A DNA stretch of 64,000 nucleotides from RYN-230 sp963813975 (GTDB taxonomy: Bacteria > Actinomycetota > Actinomycetes > Streptosporangiales > Streptosporangiaceae): the NCBI GenBank assembly GCA_963813975.1, contig CAWFAP010000006.1, positions 186,001-250,000 on the forward strand, written 5' to 3'. Each line of letters begins with the position of its first letter. The first letter of the stretch is position 1. The notes under the pieces are model-generated. The model ran no database searches. It saw nothing but the letters and a program-made list of their open reading frames with translations, and was not told the DNA's origin. Made by a program: the position numbers and the translations under genes. Shown piece by piece: positions 1 to 8,553 of the stretch.

Positions 1-684
1 GGCCAGCAGCTCCTTGGCCAGCACCTTGTCGGAGGCGATGTCCACGCCCACCGCGGAGGTCTGCTCGGTGAGCGCCGCCCAGAGCAGCCGGCGATGGCAG
101 CCGTAGCCGAGGCGGAGCAGGCTCAGGTCCCCGGTCCGCCGGACCGGGATGCCGCGCTGCCGGGCCGCGGCGGCCAGGGCCGCGGTGCTGACCCCGGGCC
201 GGGCCGCCGCCACCGCCCGGGCGATCCCCTCCAGGGAGTCCCCGAATGGCGCCGGCCGTTCGGCCAGGATCTCGGTGACCACCCAGATGGCCAGCGTGAG
301 CAGGTCGCGCGGCACGCCCAAGGACGCCGGCTCATCCCGCGGGCACTCCATGATGACGTCGTAGCGGCCCTCGGCGCCGGCCCATACCGTCCGCCCGAAA
401 TGCACCTCGCGGCCTGCGAGGGCCGACAGCTCGAGGGCCACATGCTCGGCCACGTGACCGAAGTAGGTCCCGCGGGCCAGCGCGTCGAGGAAGCCGCCCG
501 GGCGCCCGGCGGCGCAGTGGTGCCCGGCCAGCCCGGGCAGCGCCTCGGCCAGTCTGCCGGCGAAGCCCGCCCAGTCCGACGTCTCCTGGCCGGTCAGCCC
601 GTCCAGTTCCAGCCGGGCCACGGCGACCGGCCGGGACGTATAGATGTTCGGGCCGGACAGGCGGTAGCTGTCGGTCAGGCGCAC
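1..684 (-). CDS. cphA: Cyanophycin synthetase, N-terminal part (3' end outside window)
   Basis: CphA polymerises aspartate and arginine into cyanophycin, an ATP-dependent cytosolic reaction. The visible 228 codons are the N-terminal domain and the beginning of the ATP-grasp region. They show GPNIYTSRPVAVARL near the start, then GRPGGFLDAL, GTYFGHVAEHVALEL, and near the cut LGYG followed by VGVDIASDKVLAKELLA, all in the order expected for the family. The start is a GTG at 684-682 with a GAGGGAGC ribosome site about six bases upstream. It lies 81 bases downstream of the cyanophycinase gene on the same strand, so synthesis and breakdown are probably co-transcribed. The gene runs off the left edge; the family is normally about 900 residues long. 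Confidence 0.9.
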   Translation of the reverse strand, partial: MRLTDSYRLSGPNIYTSRPVAVARLELDGLTGQETSDWAGFAGRLAEALPGLAGHHCAAGRPGGFLDALARGTYFGHVAEHVALELSALAGREVHFGRTVWAGAEGRYDVIMECPRDEPASLGVPRDLLTLAIWVVTEILAERPAPFGDSLEGIARAVAAARPGVSTAALAAAARQRGIPVRRTGDLSLLRLGYGCHRRLLWAALTEQTSAVGVDIASDKVLAKELLA

Positions 685-765
685 GTCGGCTCCCTCAGTC
701 GTTCCTCAGCGGGGGCGTCGTGTCGGGCTGGTCCTGATGTCAGCAGCAGGGCCCAGCAGCGGAGC

Positions 766-1590
766 TCAGTAGCGGTTGTGGGCAGGCCCGATGCTCGGCG
801 CCCGCCGCGCGATGTCGAACACGCACCCGGCTGGCATCAGATGCAGCCGCACGTCAAACAGGGTGATCGGGTCGCAGTCACCCGCCGCGTGCACCACCGT
901 GGCCTGCTCACCGTCAGCCACCGTGGCCACCCCGGTGCCGAGCACCTCGAACGTGTCGCCGTCGACCAGGATCGCGGTGTTCTCGTCGATGCCCACGCCG
1001 AGGTGATCGGGGTCGAGCGCGACCGCGCTCAGCAGCCTGGGGAGCCGGCCCCGCTCCGCGAAGTGCATGTCGATGAGCAGCTTGGGCGCCAGGCCGAGCC
1101 CGGGGCCGGTCCGCACCGTGGCCGCCGACACCTCCGGGCCCTCGCCGCCGACGATCATCGTCCGTCCCATGGCGGTCGCCCCGGCGCTGGTGCCCGCGAC
1201 GACCAGGCCGCGGGCGAGCTGCTCGCAGAGGATGTCATTGGCCCGCGAGCCGACCAGCGCCAGGATCCGGGACTGGTCGCCTCCGCTGAAGAAGACCCCG
1301 GTGGAATCGCGCAGCGCCGCGGCGGCGGCGTCCGAGTCGGCGTCCGCCCGGCCGCGCAGCCTCAGCTCCCTGGTCTGCTCGACGCCGAGCTTGCGGAAGA
1401 CTCCCTCGTACTCGGCGTGCACCTCGTCGGGAATCCCGGTCGCCGTGGTGACTAGGGTGATCCGGGCCTGGTCGCCTCCGCACAGTTCGACGAACCGTTC
1501 CAGGACCCCGGCGCCGCAGCACCGGTCCTCCCCGCCGCCGATGATCAGCAGGCGGCCCGCTGGCACACCATTGTCCGCGTGCTCGTCCAC
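766..1590 (-). CDS. cphB: Cyanophycinase (peptidase S51 family)
   Basis: This 274-residue serine peptidase should hydrolyse cyanophycin to beta-Asp-Arg dipeptides. Visible family features are LLIIGGGED at residues 14-22, FFSGGDQ around 100-106 and the nucleophile motif GTSAGA at 133-138 with Ser135. A conserved GIDENTAI segment follows. Length matches bacterial cyanophycinases. It sits between a membrane protein gene (10 bases upstream) and cphA (81 bases downstream) on the same strand, so the three may form one transcript. The cphA neighbour makes cyanophycinase far more likely than another S51 peptidase. Confidence 0.93.
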   Translation of the reverse strand: MDEHADNGVPAGRLLIIGGGEDRCCGAGVLERFVELCGGDQARITLVTTATGIPDEVHAEYEGVFRKLGVEQTRELRLRGRADADSDAAAAALRDSTGVFFSGGDQSRILALVGSRANDILCEQLARGLVVAGTSAGATAMGRTMIVGGEGPEVSAATVRTGPGLGLAPKLLIDMHFAERGRLPRLLSAVALDPDHLGVGIDENTAILVDGDTFEVLGTGVATVADGEQATVVHAAGDCDPITLFDVRLHLMPAGCVFDIARRAPSIGPAHNRY

Positions 1591-1600
1591 GGTTGCGTTG

Positions 1601-3814
1601 TTACCCAGCGTTACACCATCTGAACCAATCGTTCACATATAGTGCTGCTCCGCCGGTGCGGGCCGGGTGGCGCTGCCGGGCGAGGGACGCTAGGTGCCGG
1701 TGCGGGCCGGGTGATGCTGCCGGTGCGGACGGGCCGGCCGCGGGCGCTAAGGGCGTCCCGCGCCGGGTGCCGTCCGGCCGGTACACCGAGACCCCGTCCG
1801 CTCGGTAATCGAAGCGGAAACCGGCCTGCCTCAGGTAGTAGAGGACCTCAGGGCTGGCCCGCCAGACCAGCACCCAGCCCACGTTCATCCGCCGCGCGTC
1901 CGCGCGGGCCAGGCCAGCCTGGCGGCTGTCGCTGGGGTTTCCGGCCTGCGCGGCGGCCAGCCGGGCGTAGAGCGCGTGACGGCGCACCGCCTGGACCGTG
2001 GGAAGCGGGATCCAGGAGGTGTAGGAGATGGCCCGCGGGTGGCCGTCCGAGCTGGCCAGGGCCAGCGACTCGGGCTCGATCTTGGCGCCGTAGCGCTTCG
2101 GCAGCCCGCCCCGGATGCCGAACGGCACGTCCACCACGATCGAGCCGGAATGGTCGGCGGCGATCGGGCCGTCCAGGGCCGGCAACGAGGCCGGAATTGA
2201 CTTCCTGGCCGGGCCGCCGCCGGGCCATCCGGCCTCCAGGGCGGCGCCGAGCACCGCGATCAACAGCAGCACGCCGGCCACGAGGGCCCGGGTCCTGGGC
2301 TGGCCCGCGATCGGCTCGGGGCCTGCGAGCGCCCGGGTACCGGGCCCGCCAGCGACCCCGCGGGCCGCAAGCCGCCGGGCATCGGCCGGGCTGGGATCGG
2401 CCTGGATGGCACCGGCCCGGCCGGGACCCGCCGGGGTGAGCTGCCCAAGGAGGGGCCGGGCGCGCACGGCGAGCCAGCCCAGCGCGCTGCCGCCCAGCAG
2501 CGCGGCGGGCACCATCGCGAGCAACGTGAACCGGTCGGCCTCGCGGAACGCGGACAGGCCGGGCATCTGCACCAGCCAGGTGAACGGCATGACGCCGGAC
2601 AGCCGGTCCCGGCCCAGCGTGATCGCGGCGGGCAGGTAACTGGTATGGCCGATCTTCAGAGCCGGGCCCATGGCCAGCGCCGTGCTGCCCAGCCAGAGCA
2701 GGGCCAGCCACCGGGCACTGCGCCGCCGCCAGGAGATCACCAGGCCCGCCACTGCTAGCACGGTGAGCGTGATCCCGAACGTCGGTACCCCTTCGGTCAG
2801 CGTGAAGTGGAACCCGCTGGCCAGAGTCCCCAGCCCCCAGGAGCGAAGCCGTGGCGAGGGCGAGAACAGCGTAGGCAGCCCGGTCCCGAGCCGCCGGTAC
2901 CAGACCCGCAGCGTGGCCGCCGCGGCGACGGTACCTCCCGAGCTGGACTGCCACGCCATCGCGGCGATCTGCGGGGTGGCCGCCACCAGGGCGGTCAGCG
3001 CGGCGACGCCGCAGTCCCGCAGCCGGCCCAGCGACAGCTGGCCGGCGAGCCACGGGATCAGCGCGAGGACGACCAGGATCGCGGCCATGATCGCGGACTC
3101 CTGATTGACGAACACGGCGAGGCCGAGCACCAGCCCGACCCGCAGGGCCCGGGGCACCCCGGGCCGGCGCCCCAGCCGGACCGCTGCCTCCAGGGCCAGG
3201 GGCAGGAACACCGTCCCGGCCGCGATGTTGAGGTGAAACCAGTCCTGGAAGGTCACCATCGTGGACAAGCCGAACAGGGCGCCCGCGGCGACCGCGCCCA
3301 CCTGCGACGCGAGCCACAGCCTCGCTACCCGGTACAGCGCGTAGCACAGCACCCCCGGCAGCACCACCACCAGCAGGTTATAGCTGACCGCCGCGCCGGC
3401 CAGCAAAGTGAGCGGGAGCATCAGCAGGCCCAGCAGGGGCATCAGCGTGTCGTAACCCAGCTGCACCCCCACCGGGGCGGCCAGCCGGGGGGTGAACCAC
3501 GGGTTGCCCAGATGGGTTACCTGGTGCGCCACCCACCACAGGCTCCACACGTAACTCCCCGGATCCTGGACGTCCGGCAGGCGCCCGCGCAGGTAGGTGG
3601 CTAGCGGCCAGGTGGCCCCCACTCCGGCGGCGATGTAGCCAATCAGCAGGGCCAGCTGGCGGAGGACATGACGCCCCTGGGCGCCCCGGCGGGAAAGCTG
3701 GTGCATTGCCCGCGCTCCGGCGTGACCCGCACGGGGGATAGCGGGCCGCAGAGCCGTCCGGATGGGCCCGCCGGAAGACCCGCCCGCTGCCGCGGACGGC
3801 CCGGGAATCTGCAC
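1601..3814 (-). CDS. Large multi-pass membrane protein, GT-C glycosyltransferase-like
   Basis: The product has 737 residues. After a basic N-terminus of about 50 residues there are roughly ten hydrophobic segments, for example LLIGYIAAGVGATWPLATYL, a cluster from about residue 105 to 260, and later helices near 360-460. A soluble C-terminal part carries a conserved-looking block (VDVPFG, then YTSWIPLPTVQAVRRHALYA). The early loop containing DPGSYVWSLWWVAHQ, just after the first helix, resembles the acidic first loop of GT-C family polyprenyl-phosphate-sugar transferases. The last 50 residues are Pro/Ala/Arg-rich and may not be conserved. The substrate is unknown. The stop lies 10 bases before cphB, but I see no functional link to cyanophycin. 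The family assignment is inference from topology. Confidence 0.75.
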   Translation of the reverse strand: MQIPGPSAAAGGSSGGPIRTALRPAIPRAGHAGARAMHQLSRRGAQGRHVLRQLALLIGYIAAGVGATWPLATYLRGRLPDVQDPGSYVWSLWWVAHQVTHLGNPWFTPRLAAPVGVQLGYDTLMPLLGLLMLPLTLLAGAAVSYNLLVVVLPGVLCYALYRVARLWLASQVGAVAAGALFGLSTMVTFQDWFHLNIAAGTVFLPLALEAAVRLGRRPGVPRALRVGLVLGLAVFVNQESAIMAAILVVLALIPWLAGQLSLGRLRDCGVAALTALVAATPQIAAMAWQSSSGGTVAAAATLRVWYRRLGTGLPTLFSPSPRLRSWGLGTLASGFHFTLTEGVPTFGITLTVLAVAGLVISWRRRSARWLALLWLGSTALAMGPALKIGHTSYLPAAITLGRDRLSGVMPFTWLVQMPGLSAFREADRFTLLAMVPAALLGGSALGWLAVRARPLLGQLTPAGPGRAGAIQADPSPADARRLAARGVAGGPGTRALAGPEPIAGQPRTRALVAGVLLLIAVLGAALEAGWPGGGPARKSIPASLPALDGPIAADHSGSIVVDVPFGIRGGLPKRYGAKIEPESLALASSDGHPRAISYTSWIPLPTVQAVRRHALYARLAAAQAGNPSDSRQAGLARADARRMNVGWVLVWRASPEVLYYLRQAGFRFDYRADGVSVYRPDGTRRGTPLAPAAGPSAPAASPGPHRHLASLARQRHPARTGGAALYVNDWFRWCNAG

Positions 3815-4357
3815 GTTGCGCGCCCCTCACCGTGTCCCCTCGTGATCTGAGCCCGCGCACCGGCGGGCCGGACCCTCGGCGGTCAGGGATGCTGCTGCGG
3901 CCCAGCGCAGCAAAATTACCTGTGCGGCAATTACCAGCGCGGACATACCAGGCCGCACGTACCTGCGGAGCACATACGTGCGGAATGCGTATCTGCGCGA
4001 CGCGTACCAGGGAGGGCCCGCTGCCGGATAAGTCTCGCATCCGGGGTGATAATGGCCGGTAACGAGAAGGGACAATTACAGTCATCTTTCGATGCGTGGT
4101 AATGAAGGCCTCATCGCCTTGCCCCGGGAAGTTTTCTAAAAGGCCCAATAATGGCAATGGAAAGTAAAGTCGCCCTGATAGTGCGCGGAGGCCCGCAGGT
4201 GCGCAGACCGCCCCGGTGACCGGCACACGGCCCGGCCCGGCGCGGCGCAGCCCGGCGAACGCGAGCCGATGCCGCGACGCACAGGCTCAGTGCAGGGCCG
4301 GGCGGCGGAACCTAAGTATGCAAGCTGGATGCCGGGATGTACGCCCGGGGAGGGGGG
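3815..4357. other. 540-bp non-coding gap, AT-richer than its surroundings
   Basis: No convincing gene was found between the ANTAR gene (ending at 4358) and the membrane-protein gene (starting at 3814), both on the minus strand. Roughly 3900-4190 is clearly less GC-rich than the flanks, with AAAATTACC, TTTTCTAAAAGG and AATAATGG. That fits a promoter or regulatory region for the membrane protein-cphB-cphA set. A degenerate tandem repeat at 3905-4008 is listed separately. An 82-codon minus-strand frame (4075-3827) crosses the repeat but has no family match or good ribosome site. Confidence 0.6.
3905..4008. repeat. Degenerate tandem repeat, seven units of 14-16 bp
   Basis: Seven consecutive units can be aligned: GCGCAGCAAAATTACC, TGTGCGGCAATTACC, AGCGCGGACATACC, AGGCCGCACGTACC, TGCGGAGCACATACG, TGCGGAATGCGTATC and TGCGCGACGCGTACC. 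The shared pattern is roughly TGCGCGgcacgTACC. Unit length varies by one base, so this is not a simple coding repeat. It lies in the intergenic region upstream of the membrane protein-cph genes and could be an array of protein-binding sites. Function unknown. Confidence 0.5.
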
Positions 4358-5251
4358 TCAGGCCTCGCCGCGGCTGCGCCGGGGCATCCGGCGCGGCATC
4401 GGCGGCTTGGCCAGCTCCTCCGGCAGGCGCAGCAAGGGGTTAGTGGCGCTGGCGATCACCTGGCCGGCCGTTTCCATGATCCGCTGCCCGCGGGCCCGGG
4501 ATGCGGACCTGAGCAGTTCGAAGGCCTGCCGGGGACGGATCCGGTGCCGTTCCGCGAGCACGCCGATGGCCTGCTCCACCCGGACCCGGACGGTCAGCGC
4601 GCGCTCCAGCTGGGCGACCGTCTCCTTGAGCTGCTCGGCTTCGCGGGACTGCTCGGCCTCACGGAGCGCTGCGGCGTCGGCCGGCCCGAACGGAGTCTCC
4701 TCCGCGCGGTGCGCGCCAGGGCGGGAGACCGGGCCGCGTTCGCGGGCGCCCGGAACGCCAGCCTCGGCGGGGCTGGTCCGCTCAGCCGGCGGGGGCGGGC
4801 TGCTCACGCCACCCAGCTGGCCGATGTTGTGACTGGCCGCGTCGCGGGGGGCCGCCGGCGGTGCTGCCGCGGCGTCCAGTTCGGCCTGCTCCTCCGCCGA
4901 GAGTTCCGCGGCGAGGAGATCAGCCAGCACCATGGCACTGGTCAGGTCGGGTACTTCTTCATCGCCGACGCGCCAGCCAGTCGGGGTGCGCCGGGCGACC
5001 GGTTCCATGGGGACGGTCGGGCCGTCGGTGGCCGGGCCCAGGTCCCGGTCATCACCCGGGGATCCCGCGTCTGAGCGATCCGTCATGCCCAGGCCATCCC
5101 CGGCCGCGGCCCGGCTTACACCACCGCGCTGGCCTGCACCATCATGGCCGGCGGCGGCCCCGGCCGCGGCATCCGGACCGTGTGCGGGCACGCCCGAGCG
5201 GCCGGCGCGCGCCCGCGCGTCAGCGTTCGTTCGGTCATGCCTGCCACTCAT
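4358..5251 (-). CDS. ANTAR-domain protein
   Basis: The last 100 of 297 residues hold an ANTAR-like RNA-binding helical bundle: LKETVAQLERAL leads into VRVRVEQAIGVLAERHRI and then RQAFELLRSASRARGQRIMETA. ANTAR proteins bind dual hairpins in nascent RNA and act as antiterminators. No GAF, PAS or receiver domain is visible; the first 200 residues are Ala/Pro/Glu-rich, with one ordered-looking block (PTGWRVGDEEVPDLTSAMVLADLLAAEL). The start at 5251 is chosen because its ATG overlaps the mycoredoxin stop as ATGA. An internal ATG at 5086 would give a 242-residue protein and is the main alternative. It is co-directional and coupled with the mycoredoxin gene. Confidence 0.78.
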   Translation of the reverse strand: MSGRHDRTNADARARAGRSGVPAHGPDAAAGAAAGHDGAGQRGGVSRAAAGDGLGMTDRSDAGSPGDDRDLGPATDGPTVPMEPVARRTPTGWRVGDEEVPDLTSAMVLADLLAAELSAEEQAELDAAAAPPAAPRDAASHNIGQLGGVSSPPPPAERTSPAEAGVPGARERGPVSRPGAHRAEETPFGPADAAALREAEQSREAEQLKETVAQLERALTVRVRVEQAIGVLAERHRIRPRQAFELLRSASRARGQRIMETAGQVIASATNPLLRLPEELAKPPMPRRMPRRSRGEA

Positions 5252-5505
5252 AAGTTTGCGGCGAGCCCGCGCAGCCTTTCCTTGACCTGGGCCGCTGATG
5301 GGTTGGTCATCGCCGTCCCGTCGGAGAATACAAGGGTAGGGACGGTCATGTTGCCCCCGTTGACACTTACCACGAAGCTGGCCGCCGCCGGATCGCGCTC
5401 GATGTCAACCTCGGCTACCTCGATCCCGTCCCGGGCCAGTTGGCTCTTCAGCCTTCGGCAGAAAGCGCACCACTGTGTGGTGTACATCGTCACCGGCTCA
5501 GACAC
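5248..5505 (-). CDS. mrx1: Mycoredoxin (glutaredoxin-like, mycothiol-linked)
   Basis: This 85-residue thioredoxin-fold protein has the redox motif WCAFC at residues 11-15, the cis-Pro segment TVPTL and the GG motif NGGNMTV. In Actinobacteria this family (Rv3198A type) reduces mycothiol mixed disulfides in the cytosol. It is divergent from the UvrD2-like helicase gene with 194 bases between them. In M. tuberculosis the same two genes are adjacent, which supports the assignment. Its stop overlaps the start of the ANTAR gene by four bases. Confidence 0.93.
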   Translation of the reverse strand: MSEPVTMYTTQWCAFCRRLKSQLARDGIEVAEVDIERDPAAASFVVSVNGGNMTVPTLVFSDGTAMTNPSAAQVKERLRGLAANL

Positions 5506-5699
5506 GCAGCCGCTCCCATCATCTCAGGTTGGTTCCGCATGCTCAACACGCCGGAAGGCCGCCGGCTTCCCGTTACCGCGACAGGTGTTCGTTATCTGGA
5601 CGTATGTGCTGCTCAGCGACGTAAACAGGCATGCGGCCGGTGAGCGGCGGGGCCGGTGTCGGCGGAATGCGGGAAGATGGCGGGCACAGGAGGTAGGGC

Positions 5700-7541
5700 G
5701 TGGGCGCAGTCGTGGGTGAGCCAGCCGAGCCAGATCCCGGGCCGGCGGCGGCCGCGAGCCCGGAGGCCGTACTGGCGGCGCTGGACCCCGAGCAGCGGCA
5801 GGTGGCCCTGGCCACCACGGGACCGGTATGCGTGCTGGCCGGGGCAGGGACCGGGAAGACCCGCGCGGTCGCGCACCGGATCGCGTATGCGGCCCTGACC
5901 GGGGTCGCCGACCCGGCCCACGTGCTGGCCGTGACGTTCACCACCCGCGCCGCGGGGGAGTTGCGGGCCAGGCTGGTCCAGCTGGCCGGGACCGGAGGAG
6001 GCCTGGAACGGGTCCAGGCGCGCACCTTCCACTCGGCCGCGCTGCGCCAGCTCACTCACTTCTGGCCCTCCGCCGTCGGGGGGCGACCCCCGGCGGTACT
6101 GAGCTCCAAGGTGAACCTGCTGGCCGAGGCGGCCCGTGGCCTGAGGGTGAGCACCGGGCCCGCGGAACTGCGGGATGTGGCCTCGGAAATCGAGTGGGCC
6201 AAGGTGTCCCAGGTCCGCCCGGATGATTACGCCGGGGCGTCGGCGAAAGCCGGGCGCACCCCGCCGCTGGCCGCCGAGGTCGTGGCGCGGCTCTACGCCC
6301 GTTACGAGGATCTTTGCCGGGAACGCCACGTGGTGGACTTCGAATCCGTGCTGGAGCTCACCGCGGCCATCCTGGCCGAGCACGGGCAAGCGGCCGCCGA
6401 GGTCAGAGACCGGTATCGCTACTTCGTGATCGACGAATACCAGGACGTCAACCCGCTGCAGAAGCTGCTCCTGGACAGCTGGGCGGGGGATCGCGACGAC
6501 GTGTGCGTGGTCGGGGACCCACGGCAGACCATCTACTCCTTCGCCGGGGCCACCGCCTCCTTCCTGACCGGGTTCACCGCCGAGTTCCCCGACGCCACGG
6601 TGATCCAGCTCGTCCGCAACTACCGGTCCACCCCCCAGGTCATCGCGCTGGCGAATCAGCTGACCGGCGCGGCCGGGCCACGGTCCCTGGCCGAGCAGCT
6701 GCGGACCGGTCCCCCGGGGACAGGGTCCGGGCGGGCGCGCCATCGCGGGACCGGCCGCTCGGCGGCCCTGGTCGCGCAGCGTCCGGCGGGCCCGGCCGCC
6801 GAGTTCACCGAGTACGCGGACGAGGAGGAGGAAGCATCGGCGGTGGCCGCCCGGGTGGACGCGCTGCGGGCGGCCGGGCTGACGCCGGGCCAGGTGGCGG
6901 TGCTGGTCCGGACCAACGCCCAGACGCTGGCTCTGGAGCGGGCGCTGGCCGAGCGGGGCGTGCCGTGCCAGGTGCGCGGCGCAGAGCGGTTCTTCGACCG
7001 GCCTGAGGTACGTCAGGCCACCGGGTTGCTCCGCGCGGCGGCGAAATCCGTGTCGTCGCAGGACGGCAGCGAGCCCGCGGCGGAGATCCGGCACATCCTG
7101 GCCGGGCTGGGACTCACCCGCGACGCGCCGGCCGGACGCGGTGCCGCCCGGGAGCGCTGGGAGTCGCTGGAGGCCCTGGCCCAGCTGGCCGCGGACTACT
7201 TCGCGGCCCATCCCGACGCGGTCTTGGCCGGATTCGTAGGCGAGCTGGCCCGGCGCAGCTCCATCGAGCACGCCCCGGCCATCCAGGGAGTGACCCTGGC
7301 CTCGCTCCACGCGGCCAAGGGGCTGGAGTGGGACGTGGTTTTCCTGCCCGGCCTGACCGAGGGAACGCTGCCGATCGTGTACGCGCAGACCGACGAGGCG
7401 ATCGAGGAGGAGCGCAGGCTGCTGTACGTGGGCGTGACCCGGGCCCGGGAGCGGATCTTCCTGTCCTGGTCGCTGGCCCGGTCTCCGGGCGGCCGCCGGA
7501 CCCGCAAGCCGTCGCGGTTCCTCGGCAGCCTGCGCCGCTGA
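5700..7541 (+). CDS. uvrD2: UvrD2-like superfamily 1 DNA helicase lacking the HRDC domain
   Basis: This 613-residue ATP-dependent 3'-5' helicase probably acts in DNA repair. Motif I GAGTGKT is at residues 48-54, motif Ia contains TFTTRAAGELRARL, motif II is VIDEYQDVN near 242, motif III contains GDPRQTIYSFAGA, and motifs V/VI include SLHAAKGLEW and LYVGVTRARE. The start is GTG with AGGAGG seven bases upstream. Mycobacterial UvrD2 (about 700 residues) continues into an HRDC domain and a tetracysteine motif. Here the protein ends at KPSRFLGSLRR just after motif VI, so that tail is missing. The neighbours (mycoredoxin upstream, whiB7 and ABC1 kinase downstream) match the uvrD2 locus. Confidence 0.9.
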   Translation: MGAVVGEPAEPDPGPAAAASPEAVLAALDPEQRQVALATTGPVCVLAGAGTGKTRAVAHRIAYAALTGVADPAHVLAVTFTTRAAGELRARLVQLAGTGGGLERVQARTFHSAALRQLTHFWPSAVGGRPPAVLSSKVNLLAEAARGLRVSTGPAELRDVASEIEWAKVSQVRPDDYAGASAKAGRTPPLAAEVVARLYARYEDLCRERHVVDFESVLELTAAILAEHGQAAAEVRDRYRYFVIDEYQDVNPLQKLLLDSWAGDRDDVCVVGDPRQTIYSFAGATASFLTGFTAEFPDATVIQLVRNYRSTPQVIALANQLTGAAGPRSLAEQLRTGPPGTGSGRARHRGTGRSAALVAQRPAGPAAEFTEYADEEEEASAVAARVDALRAAGLTPGQVAVLVRTNAQTLALERALAERGVPCQVRGAERFFDRPEVRQATGLLRAAAKSVSSQDGSEPAAEIRHILAGLGLTRDAPAGRGAARERWESLEALAQLAADYFAAHPDAVLAGFVGELARRSSIEHAPAIQGVTLASLHAAKGLEWDVVFLPGLTEGTLPIVYAQTDEAIEEERRLLYVGVTRARERIFLSWSLARSPGGRRTRKPSRFLGSLRR

Positions 7542-7667
7542 CTTTGCGGGCTGCGCCGCTGGGTCTCCCAGGCGCTCTGCGCCGCTCCTTGTATGGCGCT
7601 GCGCTGCTCCGGCCATGGCCGCTGGGCCGGCGGGCCACCCGGGCCCCCGCCGGGCGGCCGTGACCGG

Positions 7668-7673
7668 TACCGT
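7668..7673 (+). promoter_or_regulatory. Probable -10 element of a leaderless tesB transcript
   Basis: TACCGT lies exactly six bases before the GTG start codon at 7680 and no Shine-Dalgarno sequence precedes that start. A TANNNT hexamer at this distance is the usual arrangement of leaderless actinobacterial mRNAs. No recognisable -35 was seen. Confidence 0.45.
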
Positions 7674-7679
7674 GCCCGC

Positions 7680-8504
7680 GTGAGCACGCCGCTGGACAGC
7701 CTGATCGACCTGCTCGACCTGGAGCCGATCGAGGCGAACATCTTCCGCGGCCGCAGTCCCAAGGACTGGCGGCAGCGGGTCTTCGGCGGCCAGGTCGCCG
7801 GCCAGGCGCTGGTCGCGGCGGGGCGCACCGTGCCCGCTGACCGCCCGGTGCACTCGCTGCACGCCTACTTCATCCGGCCGGGCGATCCCTCCGTCCCGAT
7901 CGTGTACACCGTGGACCGGGTCCGGGACGGCCGGTCCTTCACCACCCGCCGGATCTCGGCCATCCAGCACGGTAAGACGATCTTTACTCTGTCCGCCTCG
8001 TTCCATCACCCCGAGCCGGGCGTGCAGCACGCCGTGGCCATGCCTGCGGTGCCGTCCCCGGATTCCCTCACCCGGCCCGAGCACGAGTTCTTCACGGCCA
8101 ACCCGATCGACCTGCGCTTCGTGGGGCCACCCCGGGACGCCCCCGGCGGCCTGCGGGTCGCGGGCACTGAGCACAACCTGGTCTGGCTGCGGGCTGACGG
8201 CGAGCTGCCGGATGACCCGTTGCTGCACGTGTGCCTGATGACCTACGCCTCCGACCTGACCCTGCTCGACTCGGTGCTGCGCCGGCACGACTTGTCCTGG
8301 TCCGACGGTCAGACGAGCGGGGCCAGCCTCGATCACGCGATGTGGTTCCACCGGCCGTTCCGCGCGGACCGCTGGCTGCTGTATGACCAGGAATCGCCGA
8401 TCGCGGCCGGGGCGCGGGGGCTGGCCCGCGGCCAGGTTTTCACCGCAGAAGGCGAGCTGGTGGTGTCCGTCGTGCAAGAGGGCCTGGTCCGCACCGCGAC
8501 CTGA
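7680..8504 (+). CDS. tesB: Acyl-CoA thioesterase II
   Basis: This 274-residue double-hotdog thioesterase hydrolyses acyl-CoA to free acid and CoA. The N-terminal hotdog shows FRGRSP then VFGGQVAGQALVAA and HSLHAYFIRPGD. The C-terminal hotdog has the catalytic-region segments SLDHAMWFHRP (Asp), YDQESPIAAGARGLARG and VVQEG (Gln). I chose the GTG at 7680, reading VSTPLDSLIDLL, rather than an upstream ATG at 7593, because family members start here, the upstream extension is low-complexity, and a -10-like element sits six bases before it. It is not functionally linked to uvrD2. Confidence 0.9.
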   Translation: MSTPLDSLIDLLDLEPIEANIFRGRSPKDWRQRVFGGQVAGQALVAAGRTVPADRPVHSLHAYFIRPGDPSVPIVYTVDRVRDGRSFTTRRISAIQHGKTIFTLSASFHHPEPGVQHAVAMPAVPSPDSLTRPEHEFFTANPIDLRFVGPPRDAPGGLRVAGTEHNLVWLRADGELPDDPLLHVCLMTYASDLTLLDSVLRRHDLSWSDGQTSGASLDHAMWFHRPFRADRWLLYDQESPIAAGARGLARGQVFTAEGELVVSVVQEGLVRTAT

Positions 8505-8553
8505 GCCTGCGGGCGCGCACCGGGCAGGCCACAGAAATAGCTCAGAAAAGAAG

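Noticed and set aside
3827..4075. 82-codon minus-strand frame spanning the tandem repeat at 3905-4008
   Set aside because: No ribosome site or family match; repeat units vary by single bases, which would break a coding repeat.
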